This document shows positions 7,378-16,895 of a stretch of DNA of 64,000 bases, piece after piece. Within the stretch, counting starts at the first letter, position 1. Each line of letters starts with the position of its first letter. The stretch comes from Amycolatopsis sp. NBC_01480. Its GTDB lineage: Bacteria; Actinomycetota; Actinomycetes; Mycobacteriales; Pseudonocardiaceae. The position numbers and the translations under genes are program-made. The notes beneath the pieces are model-generated. The model ran no database searches. It saw nothing but the letters and a program-made list of their open reading frames with translations, and was not told the origin of the DNA. The stretch covers positions 5,332,001-5,396,000 of the forward strand of contig NZ_CP109442.1 in NCBI RefSeq assembly GCF_036227205.1, in the 5' to 3' direction.

Positions 7378-9696
7378 ATGGCTGGGTGGTTTCAGCGGCG
7401 GCGGATGAATCTGATGGCGGTTGTTGCGGTACTGCTGACCGTGATCGTGGGGCTGCTGACCAATCAGTTGACGTCCCAGTGGGGATGGGGCCTGGGGACC
7501 GCACTCCTTGTGACGACGGGGCTTCTTGGATGGGTGGCCTGGTATGACAAGTCGGTCCAACGACACTCAGAAGGTACCGCGGCCGAGGGTGGGAAGAGTG
7601 GCACTTCTGGCGCAGGGGAGGCCTGCAACACTAAAGGGTCCGGAAGAAACATCGTGCAGATCGATAGCGCTGACTACCTCGATGAGCGTAGATCGAAAGT
7701 CGCACCGCCAGTCCGAATGCTGCCACGACCGACCGAGAATTTCACCAACCAGGTCATCGCGCTGGACAAGGCATCTGACGCAGTCGTACACAGCGGTGAT
7801 CGTGACGGCCCGAAGATCGTGGTGATCCAAGGCTCCCCGGGGATCGGGACAACTCAGGCGGCACTGATGCTCGCGCATCGACGCGCGGACGACTATCCGG
7901 ACGGGCAGTTCTACGCTGACCTCGGCAGCCGTACCGGGGAATCCGCCGCACTGCGGAACATCCTCGGTGACTTCCTGATCGGGTGGGGCTTCGCCAAGAA
8001 CGACCTTCCGGACAGCACAGAGGCACGGGCGGGGTGGTTTCGTAGCAGCACCGAGGGCCATGCGGTCGTGATGGTGATCGATGGCGCATCCTCGGCTGAG
8101 CAGGTCCGGACATTGCTGCCAGGACCCGGCCGATCCATGGTCGTGGTGACTGAGCGGGCGCCGTTGAGTGATCTTTGCGTCACCGGGGCGGTGACGTTCG
8201 TCGAGTTGCATCCGCTGGGTAATGCCGCGGCTGAGCTGCTGCTGACCCGCATCATCGGGTTGCGTCGGGCGGAGGCCGAAATCGACGCTGTCCGGGAGGT
8301 CGTTCGCCGCTGCATAGGGCTGCCCGCAGCTTTGGCCGCTGCCGGATCGCTGGTGCGACGGTTCGGAGACCGGCCTATCGCTCGCCTGGTGGAGGCGCTA
8401 CGCGATGAGCAGCGTCGGTTGCAAGTGCTGTCCCCGGGCACAGGGATCTCGCTTGCGGCGTTGTTCAACGCCGCGTACCGACGTCTGAAGCCTATGGGGC
8501 AGCGCGTATACGGTTTGCTGGGCCTGGAACCTGGCACTGATCAAGTCAGTCTTGACCTGATCAGGTACCTCACCGGTCTCTCCGCGGACGAGGTGCGGGC
8601 CACGATGGACGAGCTGATCGCCTACAAACTCGCCGAGGAACCCTTCGAGGAGCGGTATCTGGTGCGGGAGTGGATCCGGGACCACACACCCACCACGCTC
8701 GAGACGCGGGAGCGCGAGCTGCTCTCTACGAGAAAATTTCGCTACTACCATGATGGGCTCCTTGCAGCCGAGGAGGTCGTGGCCGGTCGGCGGGGCTGGC
8801 GACAGCTGTTCTTCCCGCACTTGGCCGGCTGGCCGGACCGCTTCGCTGCGGACCAGGACGCGGCCTGGGCGTGGCTGGAGGCCGAACGGGCCAACTTGCT
8901 GGCCTGCATCGAGTTCGCTGCCAAGAGGCAGTGGCACAACGAAGTAATCCTGCTGAATCTCCTGCTGTTCCCCCTGTACGAGAAGGGAAAGTACGACGAC
9001 GAGCTGCTCAGCGCGAGCGCTCTCGGCGTCGGCGCCGCCGTCGCTACCGAGAATCACGGGGTGCACAGTGTGATCCGTAGCCAATGTGGCTACGCCTACC
9101 GGGACCGTTGGGAGCTCGACAAAGCCGCAGCAGAGTTCGCCGAAGCCGTGGAGCTTGCCCTCAGAGTGAACCTCGACATCGCCGAAGGCACAGCGCTGGA
9201 AGGCTTGGGACTCACCTTTTCCGACCAGGGGGACAAGCCGGGCGCGAGGGAGGCGTTGCGACGCAACCATGTCATCGCCATGGCCAGTGGCGATGACCGG
9301 CGTCTCGCGATCGCCTGCTTGCTCTTGGCTCGAGTCGAAGATCCTGAGCGGGCATTCCCGTTGCTCGACGAAGCCGCCAGGCTGTTCGCGGGCATGGGGC
9401 AGGACGAATCTGTCAATCTCGCGAAGGTCACAACCTGTGGAGGCATCAAGCTCATCGAAGCCGGGCTGTATGAAGATGCTCTCGAGCCGTTGAACTACGC
9501 GCTGCGGGTGATGGATGAGCACGGCCGGTGGTTCGACCGTGCAATCGTTCTGGAAGCGCTCGGCGACCTTGCCCTCGCCCAAGGCGACCCCGCCCGTGCC
9601 TGGGAGCAGTATCGGCTTGCTCTGACGATCTACGCGATCCAGCAGTTCGACGCCCAGGCTGAGCACCTGCGGCGCAAGCTGGATGATCAGGAATAG
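7378..9696 (+). CDS. Membrane-anchored NB-ARC/TPR STAND protein with degenerate P-loop
   Basis: A STAND-class protein of about 772 residues. Two N-terminal hydrophobic helices (NLMAVVAVLLTVIVGLL and GLGTALLVTTGLLGWVAWY) anchor it, then a linker leads to an NB-ARC module and a C-terminal run of TPR-like helical repeats (about residues 500-765, for example KAAAEFAEAVELALRVN). The Walker A position reads GSPGIGTT (about residues 152-159): the invariant lysine is threonine. Walker B (VVMVIDGAS), the VVVTERAPL sensor and the GLPAAL motif are kept. ATG 7378 is chosen over GTG 7345 because GGAG ends about 5 nt upstream. Base composition is less GC-rich than in neighbours, suggesting transfer. In actinobacteria such proteins act in regulation or conflict systems; the role here is unknown. 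It converges with the reductase gene with almost no gap. Confidence 0.85.
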   Translation: MAGWFQRRRMNLMAVVAVLLTVIVGLLTNQLTSQWGWGLGTALLVTTGLLGWVAWYDKSVQRHSEGTAAEGGKSGTSGAGEACNTKGSGRNIVQIDSADYLDERRSKVAPPVRMLPRPTENFTNQVIALDKASDAVVHSGDRDGPKIVVIQGSPGIGTTQAALMLAHRRADDYPDGQFYADLGSRTGESAALRNILGDFLIGWGFAKNDLPDSTEARAGWFRSSTEGHAVVMVIDGASSAEQVRTLLPGPGRSMVVVTERAPLSDLCVTGAVTFVELHPLGNAAAELLLTRIIGLRRAEAEIDAVREVVRRCIGLPAALAAAGSLVRRFGDRPIARLVEALRDEQRRLQVLSPGTGISLAALFNAAYRRLKPMGQRVYGLLGLEPGTDQVSLDLIRYLTGLSADEVRATMDELIAYKLAEEPFEERYLVREWIRDHTPTTLETRERELLSTRKFRYYHDGLLAAEEVVAGRRGWRQLFFPHLAGWPDRFAADQDAAWAWLEAERANLLACIEFAAKRQWHNEVILLNLLLFPLYEKGKYDDELLSASALGVGAAVATENHGVHSVIRSQCGYAYRDRWELDKAAAEFAEAVELALRVNLDIAEGTALEGLGLTFSDQGDKPGAREALRRNHVIAMASGDDRRLAIACLLLARVEDPERAFPLLDEAARLFAGMGQDESVNLAKVTTCGGIKLIEAGLYEDALEPLNYALRVMDEHGRWFDRAIVLEALGDLALAQGDPARAWEQYRLALTIYAIQQFDAQAEHLRRKLDDQE

Positions 9697-9697
9697 C

Positions 9698-11656
9698 TCA
9701 GGCCCGCCGACGCCAGATCAGCCGCGTCAGGGTCCGGGCCACCGAAGCCACCGCCGGTTCGCGCGGGAGGTGCTTGGCTTCCGGCGCGGATTCCGGCATC
9801 ACCCGGTACGCCAGGTGGACCACGAAACGCGCCAGGTTCGGGGCGGCCAGGGTGGCCAGTTCGGCGGCGCGGCCCTCCGGCAGGCTCAAGATCTGCGGCC
9901 GCTCCTCCAACGCCTTGACCACCAGCGCCGCCGCGCGTTCGGGAGAACTGGAGGGCAGGCCGCGGTAGCCGGACGGGGCGATCATGGGCGTGCGGACCAG
10001 CGGCATGCGCACGGAGCTGAACGTGATGCCGTCCGTCAAAGTCTCGCGGCCGGCCGTCTGGCCGAACTCCTCCAGCGCCGCTTTCGACGCCAGGTAAGCG
10101 GAAAACCGCGGGGTGTCGGTCTGCAGGCCCATCGTGGTCACGTTCACCACGTGCCCGAAGCCCCGCTCCGCCATCGACGGTAGCAGGCCCAAAGTCAGCC
10201 ACACCGGGCCGAAGTAGTTGACGGCCATCGTGCGCTCGTAGTCGTGGAACCGCTCCGTCGAAAGCTGCACCGAGCGGCGGATCGAGCGGCCCGCGTTGTT
10301 CACCAGCATGTCGACGGCGCCGTGATCAGCCAGGACGGCCTTCACCAGCGCGTCGACGGCGTCGCCGTCCGTCAGGTCGCACGGGTACGCCGCGGCTTGC
10401 CCGCCCGCGGCCGTGATCTCCGCGCGCACCTCCTCCAGCTCGTCCGCGCGCCGCGCCACGAGAAGGACCTTCGCGCCCCGACGCGCGACAGCGAGCGCCG
10501 AAGAGCGGCCGATGCCCGAAGACGCCCCCGTGATCAGCACGACGCGTCCCTCGAGCCCCTGCTTACGAGCGCGGTCGGGATCGAGGTGCGCGCGCCAGTA
10601 GCGGTACAACGGCCCGGCGTAGTCCCGTAGCTCGGCCAGCGTGACGCCGCTGCCGTACAGCTCCGAAGTTGTCCGCGCGGTGTCGAACTCGACAGCCATG
10701 CTCAAGTGCGGCAGGACTTCCAGCGGGATACCCAGTTCGCTCAGCACTGCGGCGCGAGTGGCGCGTCCGCCGGGAATCAGGTCGACGCCCGAGGCCAGGC
10801 GCGAGGCCACCGCGCGCAGCGGGCCGGACGGCAGGGTCGCGACGATCCGGGGCCCGCCCGCGGCGCGCGCGAACGCGTTGTAGACCTCGCCCAGCTTCTG
10901 CGGCCGCGGCGACGCGAGGTGGTACGTGCTGCCCGAAGCCGCTTCGCGGTGCATCAGGTACTCCATCGCTTCCACGACGTAGTCCACCGGCACCAGGTTC
11001 GTCGCGCCCAGCTCCGGCGCGGGCATCGGCAGCCGCTGCGGCAGCGCGGCGAGGCGCGAGATGGCGGGCAGGAAGTAGTACGGGCCGTCGATCTTGTCCA
11101 TCTCGCCGGTGCGCGAATCGCCGACCACGGCGCTGGGCCGGTAAACCCGGAAGGGCACGTCGCGCTGCGCGCGGACCAGCTTCTCGGCCTCGAACTTCGT
11201 TGCGTGGTAAGGGGAACTGAACGTCTGGCCGAGGTCGAAGTCGGTCTCGGCGAAACGGCCGGCGTGGTTGCCGGCCACGGCGATCGACGACACGTGGTGC
11301 AGCAGTCCCGCTCGGGCGGCAGCGGCGAAGGCCAGCACGTTGCGGGTGCCTTCGACGTTCGCGGCGCGGTTGGCCTCGTCGCTCGCGGTCAGGTCGTAGA
11401 CGGCGCCGAGGTGGACCACGTGGTCGATGCCGCCGAACGCGGCCGGGTCGAGGCCCAGCAACGGCTCGGTGAGATCACCGACGGCGGGCGCCAGCTTCTC
11501 GGTACCCGCCCAGTCCCGCGCCAGCTCGGCCAGCCGGTCGCGGGAGGTGTTCCGGACGAGGACGTGCACGGCGGTGGTGTCCTGCCGCCGCAGCAGCCGG
11601 GCGACCAGGCGCTTCCCCAGGAAGCCCGTCGCGCCCGTCACGAAGTAGGTCGTCAT
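9698..11656 (-). CDS. Fused fatty acyl-CoA reductase-like/SDR protein (AcrA1-like)
   Basis: A two-domain NAD(P)-dependent oxidoreductase of 652 residues. The N-terminal half is an extended SDR of the thioester/acyl-CoA reductase kind (VTGATGFLGKRLVARLL; active site YHATKFEAEKL). The C-terminal half from about residue 370 is a classical SDR (ITGASSGIGRSSALAVARRG; NNAG; active site YLASKAALEEFG). Length and domain order match mycobacterial AcrA1 (Rv3391), proposed to reduce fatty acyl-CoA, so a role in wax or fatty-alcohol metabolism is likely by family. Both catalytic centres look intact. A palindrome CTACTC-GT-GAGTAG sits about 40 bp upstream of the start and probably binds a TetR-type repressor not encoded here. 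Confidence 0.88.
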   Translation of the reverse strand: MTTYFVTGATGFLGKRLVARLLRRQDTTAVHVLVRNTSRDRLAELARDWAGTEKLAPAVGDLTEPLLGLDPAAFGGIDHVVHLGAVYDLTASDEANRAANVEGTRNVLAFAAAARAGLLHHVSSIAVAGNHAGRFAETDFDLGQTFSSPYHATKFEAEKLVRAQRDVPFRVYRPSAVVGDSRTGEMDKIDGPYYFLPAISRLAALPQRLPMPAPELGATNLVPVDYVVEAMEYLMHREAASGSTYHLASPRPQKLGEVYNAFARAAGGPRIVATLPSGPLRAVASRLASGVDLIPGGRATRAAVLSELGIPLEVLPHLSMAVEFDTARTTSELYGSGVTLAELRDYAGPLYRYWRAHLDPDRARKQGLEGRVVLITGASSGIGRSSALAVARRGAKVLLVARRADELEEVRAEITAAGGQAAAYPCDLTDGDAVDALVKAVLADHGAVDMLVNNAGRSIRRSVQLSTERFHDYERTMAVNYFGPVWLTLGLLPSMAERGFGHVVNVTTMGLQTDTPRFSAYLASKAALEEFGQTAGRETLTDGITFSSVRMPLVRTPMIAPSGYRGLPSSSPERAAALVVKALEERPQILSLPEGRAAELATLAAPNLARFVVHLAYRVMPESAPEAKHLPREPAVASVARTLTRLIWRRRA

Positions 11657-11693
11657 GGCCGCACCTTCTGTTCGGAGTCTGCGGCGACTGTAC

Positions 11694-11707
11694 CTACTCG
11701 TGAGTAG
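11694..11707. promoter_or_regulatory. TetR-like operator upstream of the acyl-CoA reductase-like gene
   Basis: CTACTC at 11694-11699 and GAGTAG at 11702-11707 form a perfect inverted repeat with a 2-nt spacer, 38 bp upstream of the reductase start. Compact palindromes of this form are typical TetR family targets; the assignment is an inference. Confidence 0.5.
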
Positions 11708-11719
11708 TAACGGTAGTTG

Positions 11720-11923
11720 TCACTCGGGGTGCTGCGCGACGACCACCACGGCGTCGCGCAGGGCGGCCCGCAGCCGGCCGACGTCCAGCGGCCCCAGCAC
11801 GGCCGCCTCGCCCGGTGGTGCCACGAGCACGATCTTGTCGTCGCTGCTCACGAACACCGTCACGTCCCTCCGCCTGCCCGCCAGATCCCGGCAACCGACC
11901 GACCACTCGTCCCGACCCGACAC
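11720..11923 (-). CDS. Small conserved actinobacterial protein, function unknown
   Basis: A 67-residue soluble protein. The GTG at 11921-11923 is preceded by GGAGGGCGAGGA. The C-terminal two thirds form regular strands and a helix (RDVTVFVSSDDKIVLVAPPGEAAVLGPLDVGRLRAALRDAV), the pattern of a folded domain rather than a chance frame. It lies just upstream of the acyl-CoA reductase-like gene on the same strand, separated by the palindromic operator, so the two may be regulated together. No function can be assigned. Confidence 0.6.
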   Translation of the reverse strand: MSGRDEWSVGCRDLAGRRRDVTVFVSSDDKIVLVAPPGEAAVLGPLDVGRLRAALRDAVVVVAQHPE

Positions 11924-12146
11924 GGTCCTCGCCCTCCGATTCACCCTCGTGGTGGCGCTTGTGCGGGGGTGTGACCGCGGCGGCCGGAGCGCCTTACGCC
12001 GGTTCACCCGAATTGCCTACCGGCGAGTTTTCCGGACAGCGGCGGGACAGAAAAGCCCACACATCCGACGTCTGGGTTGACCATCCCGGCGGGCCTCGCG
12101 TTAGGTGTGGGTGGACCACGGCCGAGGGCGCTCCTGGAGGAAAACG

Positions 12147-14483
12147 GTGATGGACACTCCCGACGGCAGCCGGACTTCCCTTTCCCGGCGCGGTTTCCTG
12201 GCCGCGACCGGCGGGGTGCTCGCGGGGGCGGCCCTGCCTGCGACGGCGTTGCCGGCCTCGGCGGAACCGGTCGCCACGGGCGCGGCGCCGGTCGCCGGGG
12301 GAGTGGCGCCGGTGGATCTGATCGATCCATTCATCGGAGCGGTGACCACTTCCGCCGACACCGCGTGCGGGAAGACGTATCCCGGCGCCGTGAAGCCGTT
12401 CGGGATGGTGCAGCTGAGCCCGGACACGGTCTCCGGCGGCGACAACGGCAGCGGCTACTCGGCCGAGATGACCACGATCGAGGGATTCAGCTTCCTGCAC
12501 ATGTCCGGCGTCGGCTGTTACGGCGACCTCGGCAATCTCCAGGTGCTGCCGCAGACCGGCCCGCTCGTGCTCGGCCGGGACGAGGCGAAAAGCCCGTACC
12601 GCAAGGAAACCGAGAGCGCGCACGCCGGTTACTACTCCGTGGAGCTGGACCGGTACCGCGTCCGCACCGAGCTGACCGCGGCGACGCGGGCGGGCCAGCT
12701 GCGCTTCACTTTCCACGATGCCGGCACCGGCCGCGTCAAGGTCGACCTCACGCGCCGGATCGGCGGCGACGGCTCGCACTCCATCGCGCAGTCCGTGCGC
12801 CAGGTCGACGCCACCACCGTCGAAGGCTGGATGCGCTGCGACCACACGGGCGGCGGCTGGATCTGCGACGCGCAGAGCCCGGCGTACACCGTGTACTTCT
12901 CGCTGCGCTTCGAGCGGCCGGTCACCGTTTTCGGCACCTGGGACGGCGCCGACGTCCGCACCGATGTCACCGAGCGGACAGGCACGCAGCTCGGTTTCTA
13001 CGCCGAGTTCCCGGTCTCGGCAGGCGAGCAGGTTGGGGTGAAGGCGGGCGTTTCGTTCGTCGACGTCGACGGCGCGCGGGCGAACCTGCGGCACGACCTG
13101 CCGGGCTGGGACTTCCGCGGCGCCGCGGCCGGCGCGCGGACCGCGTGGGCCGAGACGATCGGCAAGGTTTCGGCCGAGGGCGGCACGGCCGAGCAGCGGC
13201 AGATCTTCGAAACCGCGCTCTACCACTCGATGACCGACCCGCGCGTGTTCGGCGACGTCGACGGCCGGTACCGCATCGGCGACAACGCGCCGGCCCGGGA
13301 CGCGTTCACGCACCGGACGCTGTTCAGCGGCTGGGACGTGTTCCGCGCGCAGTTCCCGCTGCTGACGATCGTCGACCCCGGCTCGGTCCAGGACACGATC
13401 AGCTCGCTCGTCGGGCTCACCGACGCCGGGCTGGTGCGCGGGCTCGCGCGCTGGGAGCTGCTGGGCAAGGACACCGACACGATGCTCGGCGACGCCGCGG
13501 TCAACGTGATCGCCGAGGCCTACCTCAAGGGGATCCGCGGCTTCGACGTCGAGAAGGCGTACCGCTTCTGTCGCGAGGTGGCGCTCGGCCCGGCGGCGCG
13601 TTCCAACCGCACGGACTTCGCGAACTGGACGTCGCTCGGCTACTCGGTCACCTACAGCCTGTCGGCGACACTCGAGAACGCCTACAGCGACTACGCCCTC
13701 GCACGCTTCGCCGAGGCGCTCGGCAAGAAGGACGACGCCGCCGCGCTGTACCGCACGTCGCAGAACTACCGGAACCTGTTCAACCCCGACGCCGGCTGGT
13801 TCCGCGGCCGCAACGCCGACGGCTCGTGGATGGGCCCCGCGGACGGCTGCATCGAGAGCAATCCCGAGCAGCAGGGCTGGTTCGTGCCGCACGACGTGCA
13901 GGGCCTGATCGAGCTCGCGGGCGGGCGCCAGGCGTTCAGCGACCGGCTGAACGGGATCTTCGAGCGCACGCCGCCTGAGCTGATGATGAAGTGGAACGAG
14001 GATTACAACCACAGCAACGAGCCCGTGCAGCAGATGCCGTTCATGTTCACCTACGCGGGCGCGCCGTGGCTCACGCAGAAATGGTCGCGTTACGTCTGCC
14101 GGTACGCCTACCGCCTCGGCCCGAACGGCCTGGCCGGCAACGACGACGCTGGGCAGATGTCGGCCTGGTACGTGCTCGCCGCAGCGGGCTTCTACCCCGT
14201 TTCGCCGGCCAGTGGCGTGTACATCCTGGGCAGCCCGGTGTTCGACCGCGTGCGCTTCGCCACCGGCCGCGGCACGACGTTCACCGTGCGGGCCGACGGC
14301 AACTCCGAGGACAACGTGTACGTGCGCTCGGCGCGGCTGAACGGCCGTCCGCTGCGGCGGGCGTGGCTGACGCACGAGGAGATCGTCCGCGGCGGCGAAC
14401 TGCGGCTCACGATGGGCTCGACGCCGGACACCTCGTGGGGCGCCGACCCGCGTCAGGCGCCGCCGTCACTGACCCGGGCCTGA
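12147..14483 (+). CDS. Exported GH92 family alpha-mannosidase
   Basis: Secreted glycoside hydrolase family 92 enzyme, a calcium-dependent exo-alpha-mannosidase family. A twin-arginine signal (SRRGFLAATGGVLAGAALPATALPASA) directs Tat export. The mature protein starts its N-terminal beta-sandwich with DLIDPFIGAVTTSADT and GKTYPGAVKPFGMVQLSPDT. Catalytic-domain signatures include GWDVFRAQFPLL, the catalytic-acid region NHSNEPVQQMPF and the C-terminal GNDDAGQMSAWYVLAAAGFYP. GTG at 12147 is chosen because GGAGG ends 6 nt upstream; ATG at 12150 is equally possible. Linkage specificity (alpha-1,2, 1,3 or 1,4) cannot be read from the sequence. It probably trims mannans or glycoproteins outside the cell. 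Confidence 0.93.
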   Translation: MMDTPDGSRTSLSRRGFLAATGGVLAGAALPATALPASAEPVATGAAPVAGGVAPVDLIDPFIGAVTTSADTACGKTYPGAVKPFGMVQLSPDTVSGGDNGSGYSAEMTTIEGFSFLHMSGVGCYGDLGNLQVLPQTGPLVLGRDEAKSPYRKETESAHAGYYSVELDRYRVRTELTAATRAGQLRFTFHDAGTGRVKVDLTRRIGGDGSHSIAQSVRQVDATTVEGWMRCDHTGGGWICDAQSPAYTVYFSLRFERPVTVFGTWDGADVRTDVTERTGTQLGFYAEFPVSAGEQVGVKAGVSFVDVDGARANLRHDLPGWDFRGAAAGARTAWAETIGKVSAEGGTAEQRQIFETALYHSMTDPRVFGDVDGRYRIGDNAPARDAFTHRTLFSGWDVFRAQFPLLTIVDPGSVQDTISSLVGLTDAGLVRGLARWELLGKDTDTMLGDAAVNVIAEAYLKGIRGFDVEKAYRFCREVALGPAARSNRTDFANWTSLGYSVTYSLSATLENAYSDYALARFAEALGKKDDAAALYRTSQNYRNLFNPDAGWFRGRNADGSWMGPADGCIESNPEQQGWFVPHDVQGLIELAGGRQAFSDRLNGIFERTPPELMMKWNEDYNHSNEPVQQMPFMFTYAGAPWLTQKWSRYVCRYAYRLGPNGLAGNDDAGQMSAWYVLAAAGFYPVSPASGVYILGSPVFDRVRFATGRGTTFTVRADGNSEDNVYVRSARLNGRPLRRAWLTHEEIVRGGELRLTMGSTPDTSWGADPRQAPPSLTRA

Positions 14484-14562
14484 CCTCGTCCGACGGGATG
14501 TGGCGGGCGGGCATCGGGAGTAGCGTCCTGTCGGCAGGTCGCGGTCGGCGTTGGAGGTCGTG

Positions 14563-15789
14563 GTGTCGGAACCCCGGAAGATCGTCATCATCGGAGCGGG
14601 GCTGGCCGGCGCGTCGGCCGCCACTGCCTTGCGGGAGCGCGGTTACGGGGGTGACGTGCTGCTGATGGGGGCCGACCCGCACCGGCCGTACGAGCTGCCG
14701 CCGCTGTCGAAGGGCGTGCTGCTCGGCAACAGCGACGAACCGGACTGGGTCCACGACGAGAGCTACTACGCCGAGCACGACATCCGGCTCACCTCGGGCG
14801 TCACGGCGACGCGGCTGGAGCTGGGCGCGCGGCTCGTGCTCGACGACGCGGGCGGCGAGCACCTGTACGACCGGCTCGTGCTGGCCACCGGCTCACGCCC
14901 GCGCCCGCTGCCCGTGCCGGGCGGCGACCTCCCAGGCCTGTACACACTCAGGACGTTGGACGATTCGCTGCGGCTGCGTTCGGCGTTCGCGGACGCCGAA
15001 CGGGTCGTGGTGGTCGGCGCGGGCTGGATCGGCACCGAGGCCGCGGCGGCCGCGCGTCACCACGGCGCGGACGTCACGGTGGTGGCGCCGGAACGACTGC
15101 CGCTCGGGCACGTGCTCGGCGACGAGGTCGCGACCGTTTTCCGTGACCTGCACACGGAACACGGCGTGCATTGGCGGCTGGGCGAGCAGGTCGCGGAGGT
15201 CCTCGGCGACCCCGGCGGCGTGCGCGGCGTGCGGCTGGCGAGCGGCGACGAGATCGCCGCGGACGCGGTGCTGATCTCGATCGGCGCGGCCCCGCGCGTG
15301 GAACTGGCCTACGCGGCCGGCCTGGAACTGTCCGACGACGGCGGCGTCAGCGTCGACGCGGGCCTGCGCACCGCTGCCCCAGACGTCTACGCCATTGGCG
15401 ACATCGCCGCGCACTTCCACCCGCGCTACGGCCGCCGCGTCCGCGTCGAACACTGGGCGACGGCGCGCACCCAGGGTGCTCACGTGGCGGGCAACCTGCT
15501 CGGCGAGAACGAGCCTTACCTGGATCTGCCGTATTTCTTTACGGATCAATACGATCTGGGCTGCGAGTACCGCGGTCTGGCCGACCTGGACACCGACCGG
15601 CTGGTGGTGCGCGGTGACTTGGCGGCGCGGGACTTCACCGCGTTCTGGGTCGCCCCGGGTGGCGAGGTGAGCGCGGCGATGAACGTCAACCAATGGGACG
15701 ACGGCGACGCGCTGCAGGCCCTGGTCGACAGCCGCGCGACGGTGCGGGATGAAGACCTGAAGTCCGGCAGTCTCGCGGAAATCGGCTAG
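14563..15789 (+). CDS. FAD-dependent ferredoxin/rubredoxin reductase-like oxidoreductase
   Basis: Cytosolic flavoprotein of about 408 residues that moves electrons from NAD(P)H to a small iron-sulfur partner, often for P450s or dioxygenases. FAD-binding GAGLAGASAATALRERG is at the N-terminus, VLATGSRPRPLP follows, NAD-binding VVVGAGWIGTEAAAAARHHG is central, and the second FAD motif VYAIGDIAAH is followed by RRVRVEHWATARTQGAHVA, typical of this reductase family. GTG 14563 is preceded by GGAGGT. No ferredoxin or P450 gene is adjacent, so its partner is unknown. Confidence 0.9.
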   Translation: MSEPRKIVIIGAGLAGASAATALRERGYGGDVLLMGADPHRPYELPPLSKGVLLGNSDEPDWVHDESYYAEHDIRLTSGVTATRLELGARLVLDDAGGEHLYDRLVLATGSRPRPLPVPGGDLPGLYTLRTLDDSLRLRSAFADAERVVVVGAGWIGTEAAAAARHHGADVTVVAPERLPLGHVLGDEVATVFRDLHTEHGVHWRLGEQVAEVLGDPGGVRGVRLASGDEIAADAVLISIGAAPRVELAYAAGLELSDDGGVSVDAGLRTAAPDVYAIGDIAAHFHPRYGRRVRVEHWATARTQGAHVAGNLLGENEPYLDLPYFFTDQYDLGCEYRGLADLDTDRLVVRGDLAARDFTAFWVAPGGEVSAAMNVNQWDDGDALQALVDSRATVRDEDLKSGSLAEIG

Positions 15790-15867
15790 GCCGTTCGTCT
15801 TCTTTGGCTTGAATGTGTAACGCCGTCCTCCGGCCGCCGATGATCAGGCGACGACTTGGGGGCGCGA

Positions 15868-16872
15868 GTGGACGACGACCTGCTGGACTCGCACCCGGAC
15901 CTGGTGGATCCGGAGTGGCGCAAGCACGCCCAGGCGGACGCCCGGCTGGGGGCCAGGAAGGACCGCCGGCAGCAGCGCGCCAGCCGGCCGCGAAGGCCGA
16001 GAAAGCCGCAACGGCGGCGCTGGTGGATCCTCGCCGCGGTGCTGGGGATCCTGGCCGTGACCGGGGCGCTGGTCGTGCTGACCGGGCGCCGGCCCGCGGC
16101 CGAGGTGGCCGCGCCCAACCCGACGGCGGTGCCGGTCCTGGCGCCCGTGGACCTGGCCCGGCCGTACGCGCACACCCCGGCCGAGCAGTGGCCCAAGGGC
16201 CTCGACGGCATCAGCTCACCCGCCGCGGCCGCCGTCGGGCCGTTCGATGCGGGGGCGGTGGCGGATGCGTACGCGCAGGCCAGGCGCGCGATCTTCGCGG
16301 GCCGGCTCGATCCCGCCGCGTTGTTCCAGCACGATCCGAAGGGGTTCGCCGCCCTGCTCGCGCCGGACCAGCGGGACCAGCTCGGCCCCGTGCTCACCGC
16401 GAACGCGAAGCCGGCGAAGGGCAAGAGCGCTTTTTCCGGCTACCTGACCGAAATCGCCGACGGTTACCACCTGCTCGACGCGGGCCCGCGCTCGTTCGGC
16501 TCGCTGAGCGCGCACCCCGGCAAGCCGGGCGAGCTGGTGGTGGACGCGAAGTACGTGATCGCCTACGCCTTCGACGACGTGCACGCCGCCGGGCTGACCA
16601 ACCCGGCCGAGATCGTCAGCTTCCTGCGCGTGGACGAGACCTACGTGGTCCGCAGCGGCCCGACCTTCGCCGACGCCAGCCACGGGCTCTGGGCCGCAAA
16701 CGGCCAGAGCGGCTACTCCTCGGTCGGTTGCGCCGCGGCGGCCGAGGGCTTCCTCGCCCCCGGCTACGCCAACCCGCCGGCCGTCTCGCCGGTCGGTGAC
16801 CACCAGGACGCGCCCGGTTACTACGACCCGAAGTACCCGGTCCCGACCCTCGACAGCTGCCCGCCGAACTAA
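15868..16872 (+). CDS. Membrane-anchored protein of unknown function
   Basis: A protein of about 334 residues with a highly basic cytoplasmic stretch (RPRRPRKPQRRR), one membrane helix (WWILAAVLGILAVTGALVVL) and a large extracytoplasmic domain. The domain contains the segment VVDAKYVIAYAFDDVHAAG and two cysteines (GCAAAAEGF and the C-terminal DSCPPN) that could pair. The start GTG at 15868 follows a GGGGG stretch. It converges with the DUF2235 gene. The architecture resembles actinobacterial surface proteins, but no known domain was recognised. Confidence 0.75.
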   Translation: MDDDLLDSHPDLVDPEWRKHAQADARLGARKDRRQQRASRPRRPRKPQRRRWWILAAVLGILAVTGALVVLTGRRPAAEVAAPNPTAVPVLAPVDLARPYAHTPAEQWPKGLDGISSPAAAAVGPFDAGAVADAYAQARRAIFAGRLDPAALFQHDPKGFAALLAPDQRDQLGPVLTANAKPAKGKSAFSGYLTEIADGYHLLDAGPRSFGSLSAHPGKPGELVVDAKYVIAYAFDDVHAAGLTNPAEIVSFLRVDETYVVRSGPTFADASHGLWAANGQSGYSSVGCAAAAEGFLAPGYANPPAVSPVGDHQDAPGYYDPKYPVPTLDSCPPN

Positions 16873-16895
16873 GACCCGTTACCCAGCACCAAACC

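Noticed and set aside
7378..9696. Declaring an anti-phage defence system
   Set aside because: No effector domain (TIR, nuclease, protease) and no partner gene; the NB-ARC module alone does not establish defence.
11994..14375. Very long minus-strand frame opposite the GH92 gene (and similar frames elsewhere)
   Set aside because: Low-complexity Arg/Ala/Gly/His composition typical of GC-rich antisense frames; the plus strand holds a clear mannosidase.
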